Origin: Streptomyces lilacinus
GTDB taxonomy: Bacteria > Actinomycetota > Actinomycetes > Streptomycetales > Streptomycetaceae
Assembly: GCA_000715685.1 (NCBI GenBank)
Contig: JNXU01001851.1
Coordinates: 1 to 6,605, forward strand
Length of the DNA stretch: 6,605 bases
Reading direction: 5' to 3'
The translations under genes and the position numbers were made by a program. Numbering within the stretch: the stretch's first letter is position 1; every line of letters begins with the position of its first letter. Positions 5,599-6,605 of this stretch are shown here, in pieces. The notes beneath the pieces were generated by a model. The model ran no database searches. It was given only the letters and a program-made list of their open reading frames with translations, and was not told the DNA's origin.

Positions 5599-6605
5599 GT
5601 GGCCAAGGTGACGCGGGACGATGTGGCACGGCTTGCGGGGACGTCGACCGCGGTCGTCAGTTACGTCATCAACAATGGACCGCGCCCGGTGGCACCGGCG
5701 ACGCGGGAGCGAGTGCTGGCCGCGATCAAGGAGCTGGGGTACCGGCCCGACCGGGTCGCCCAGGCGATGGCGTCACGACGGACGGACCTCATAGGCCTGA
5801 TCGTCCCGGACGCGCGCCAGCCCTTCTTCGCGGAGATGGCGCACGCGGTCGAGCAGGCGGCGGCCGAGCGCGGGAAGATGGTCCTCGTCGGGAACTCCGA
5901 CTACCTCGACGAGCGCGAAGTCCACTATCTGCGCGCCTTCTTGGGCATGCGCGTCTCCGGCCTGATCCTGATCAGCCAGGGCCCCAGCGAGACCGCGGCC
6001 ATGGAGATCGACGCCTGGGACGCCCGTATCGTCCTGATGCACCGCAGGCCCGACGCCATCGACGACGTGGCCGTCGTCACCGACGACGTCGGCGGCGCCC
6101 AGCTCGCCACCCGGCACCTCCTGGAGCACGGCCACCCGTACGTGGCCTGCCTCGGCGGCACGGAGGAGACCCCGACCATAGGGGACCCGGTCACCGACCA
6201 CGTCGAGGGCTGGCGGCGCGCCATGCGCGAGGCCGGCAAGTCCATCGAGGGCCGGCTCTTCCCGGCCCCGTACAACCGCTACGACGCCTACAAGGTCGCC
6301 CTCGAGCTCCTCTCCGGCCCCAACCGGCCGCCGGCCCTGATGTGCGCCACGGACGACCAGGCCATCGGCGTCCTGCGCGCCGCGCGCGAGCTGCGCATCG
6401 ACGTGCCGGGGGAGCTGGCGGTGGCCGCCTTCGACGACGTGAAGGAGGCGGCCCTCACGGACCCGCCCCTCACCACGGTCGCCTCCGACCGCCAGGCGAT
6501 GGCCCGCTCCGCGGTCGACCTCGTCCTCGACGACGGCCTCCGCGTGGCCGGCTCCCGCCGCGAACGCCTCAAGCAGTTCCCGTCCCGCCTGGTGATCCGC
6601 CACAG
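5599..6605 (+). CDS. LacI-family transcriptional regulator (3' end beyond window)
   Basis: An open frame of 335 complete codons runs from GTG to the right edge with no stop. The last visible residues, PSRLVIRH, are typical of the LacI C-terminus, so only a few residues are missing. Residues 1-60 form the LacI DNA-binding region: helix-turn-helix [20 protein letters not shown], then a [20 protein letters not shown] segment and hinge [12 protein letters not shown]. Residues 64-335 are the periplasmic-binding-protein-like ligand domain ([39 protein letters not shown]). Ligand and operator are unknown, although the family usually senses sugars or nucleosides. Compared with E. coli LacI, Arg22 is Tyr22 and the hinge Leu56 equivalent is Met57. 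It starts 24 bp after glnR with its own promoter and no Shine-Dalgarno sequence. I place it next to glnR as in S. coelicolor (SCO4158), from memory. Confidence 0.93.
   Translation, partial: MAKVTRDDVARLAGTSTAVVSYVINNGPRPVAPATRERVLAAIKELGYRPDRVAQAMASRRTDLIGLIVPDARQPFFAEMAHAVEQAAAERGKMVLVGNSDYLDEREVHYLRAFLGMRVSGLILISQGPSETAAMEIDAWDARIVLMHRRPDAIDDVAVVTDDVGGAQLATRHLLEHGHPYVACLGGTEETPTIGDPVTDHVEGWRRAMREAGKSIEGRLFPAPYNRYDAYKVALELLSGPNRPPALMCATDDQAIGVLRAARELRIDVPGELAVAAFDDVKEAALTDPPLTTVASDRQAMARSAVDLVLDDGLRVAGSRRERLKQFPSRLVIRH

Overview
This looks like a Streptomyces (or close actinomycete) chromosome fragment. GC content is very high, especially at third codon positions, GTG starts are common, long antisense shadow frames are present, and the -10 hexamers are of the TAGGCT/TAGACT type. 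The protein from 4729 to 5574 is recognisable as GlnR, the actinobacterial nitrogen regulator, and it is followed by a LacI-family gene. From memory, this is also the glnR neighbourhood of S. coelicolor (SCO4159/SCO4158). All annotation here comes from reading the sequence, with no database search.

Layout. Bases 1-13 are not genomic: they match the end of the Tn5/Nextera mosaic-end adapter, so the window starts at an untrimmed contig edge. On the minus strand, reading leftward from about 450, lie a small MoaD/ThiS-like beta-grasp protein with a C-terminal Gly-Gly, and then the first 32 codons of an unidentified His/Tyr/Pro-rich protein cut off by the contig end. Reading rightward from the same intergenic region is a two-gene operon (561-4363, GTGA overlap) for two half-transporters of the ABC exporter type. 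Their nucleotide-binding motifs are complementary. The first subunit lacks the catalytic Glu and the H-loop His but has a normal signature motif. The second has a normal Walker B and H-loop but a degenerate signature. This is the pattern of a heterodimeric exporter with one degenerate ATP site.

A strong 12-bp hairpin ends the transporter operon. The 365-bp gap before glnR holds a second hairpin followed by TTTT, and a 28-codon upstream ORF with an AGGAGG ribosome-binding site whose stop overlaps the glnR start (ATGA). glnR encodes an orphan OmpR-type regulator. After only 24 bp, a LacI-family regulator starts at a GTG placed 8 bases after a TAGACT -10 box, which suggests a leaderless transcript whose -35 lies inside the end of glnR. 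That gene runs off the right edge with only its last residues missing.

The genes do not form one obvious pathway. They are a sulfur-carrier-like protein, an exporter of unknown substrate, and two regulators. I see no phage, transposon, CRISPR, tRNA or rRNA. The most interesting unexplained signals are the two short upstream ORFs: the one coupled to glnR, and a five-cysteine ORF overlapping the first transporter gene. Next come the hairpin in the glnR leader and the asymmetric ATPase motifs.
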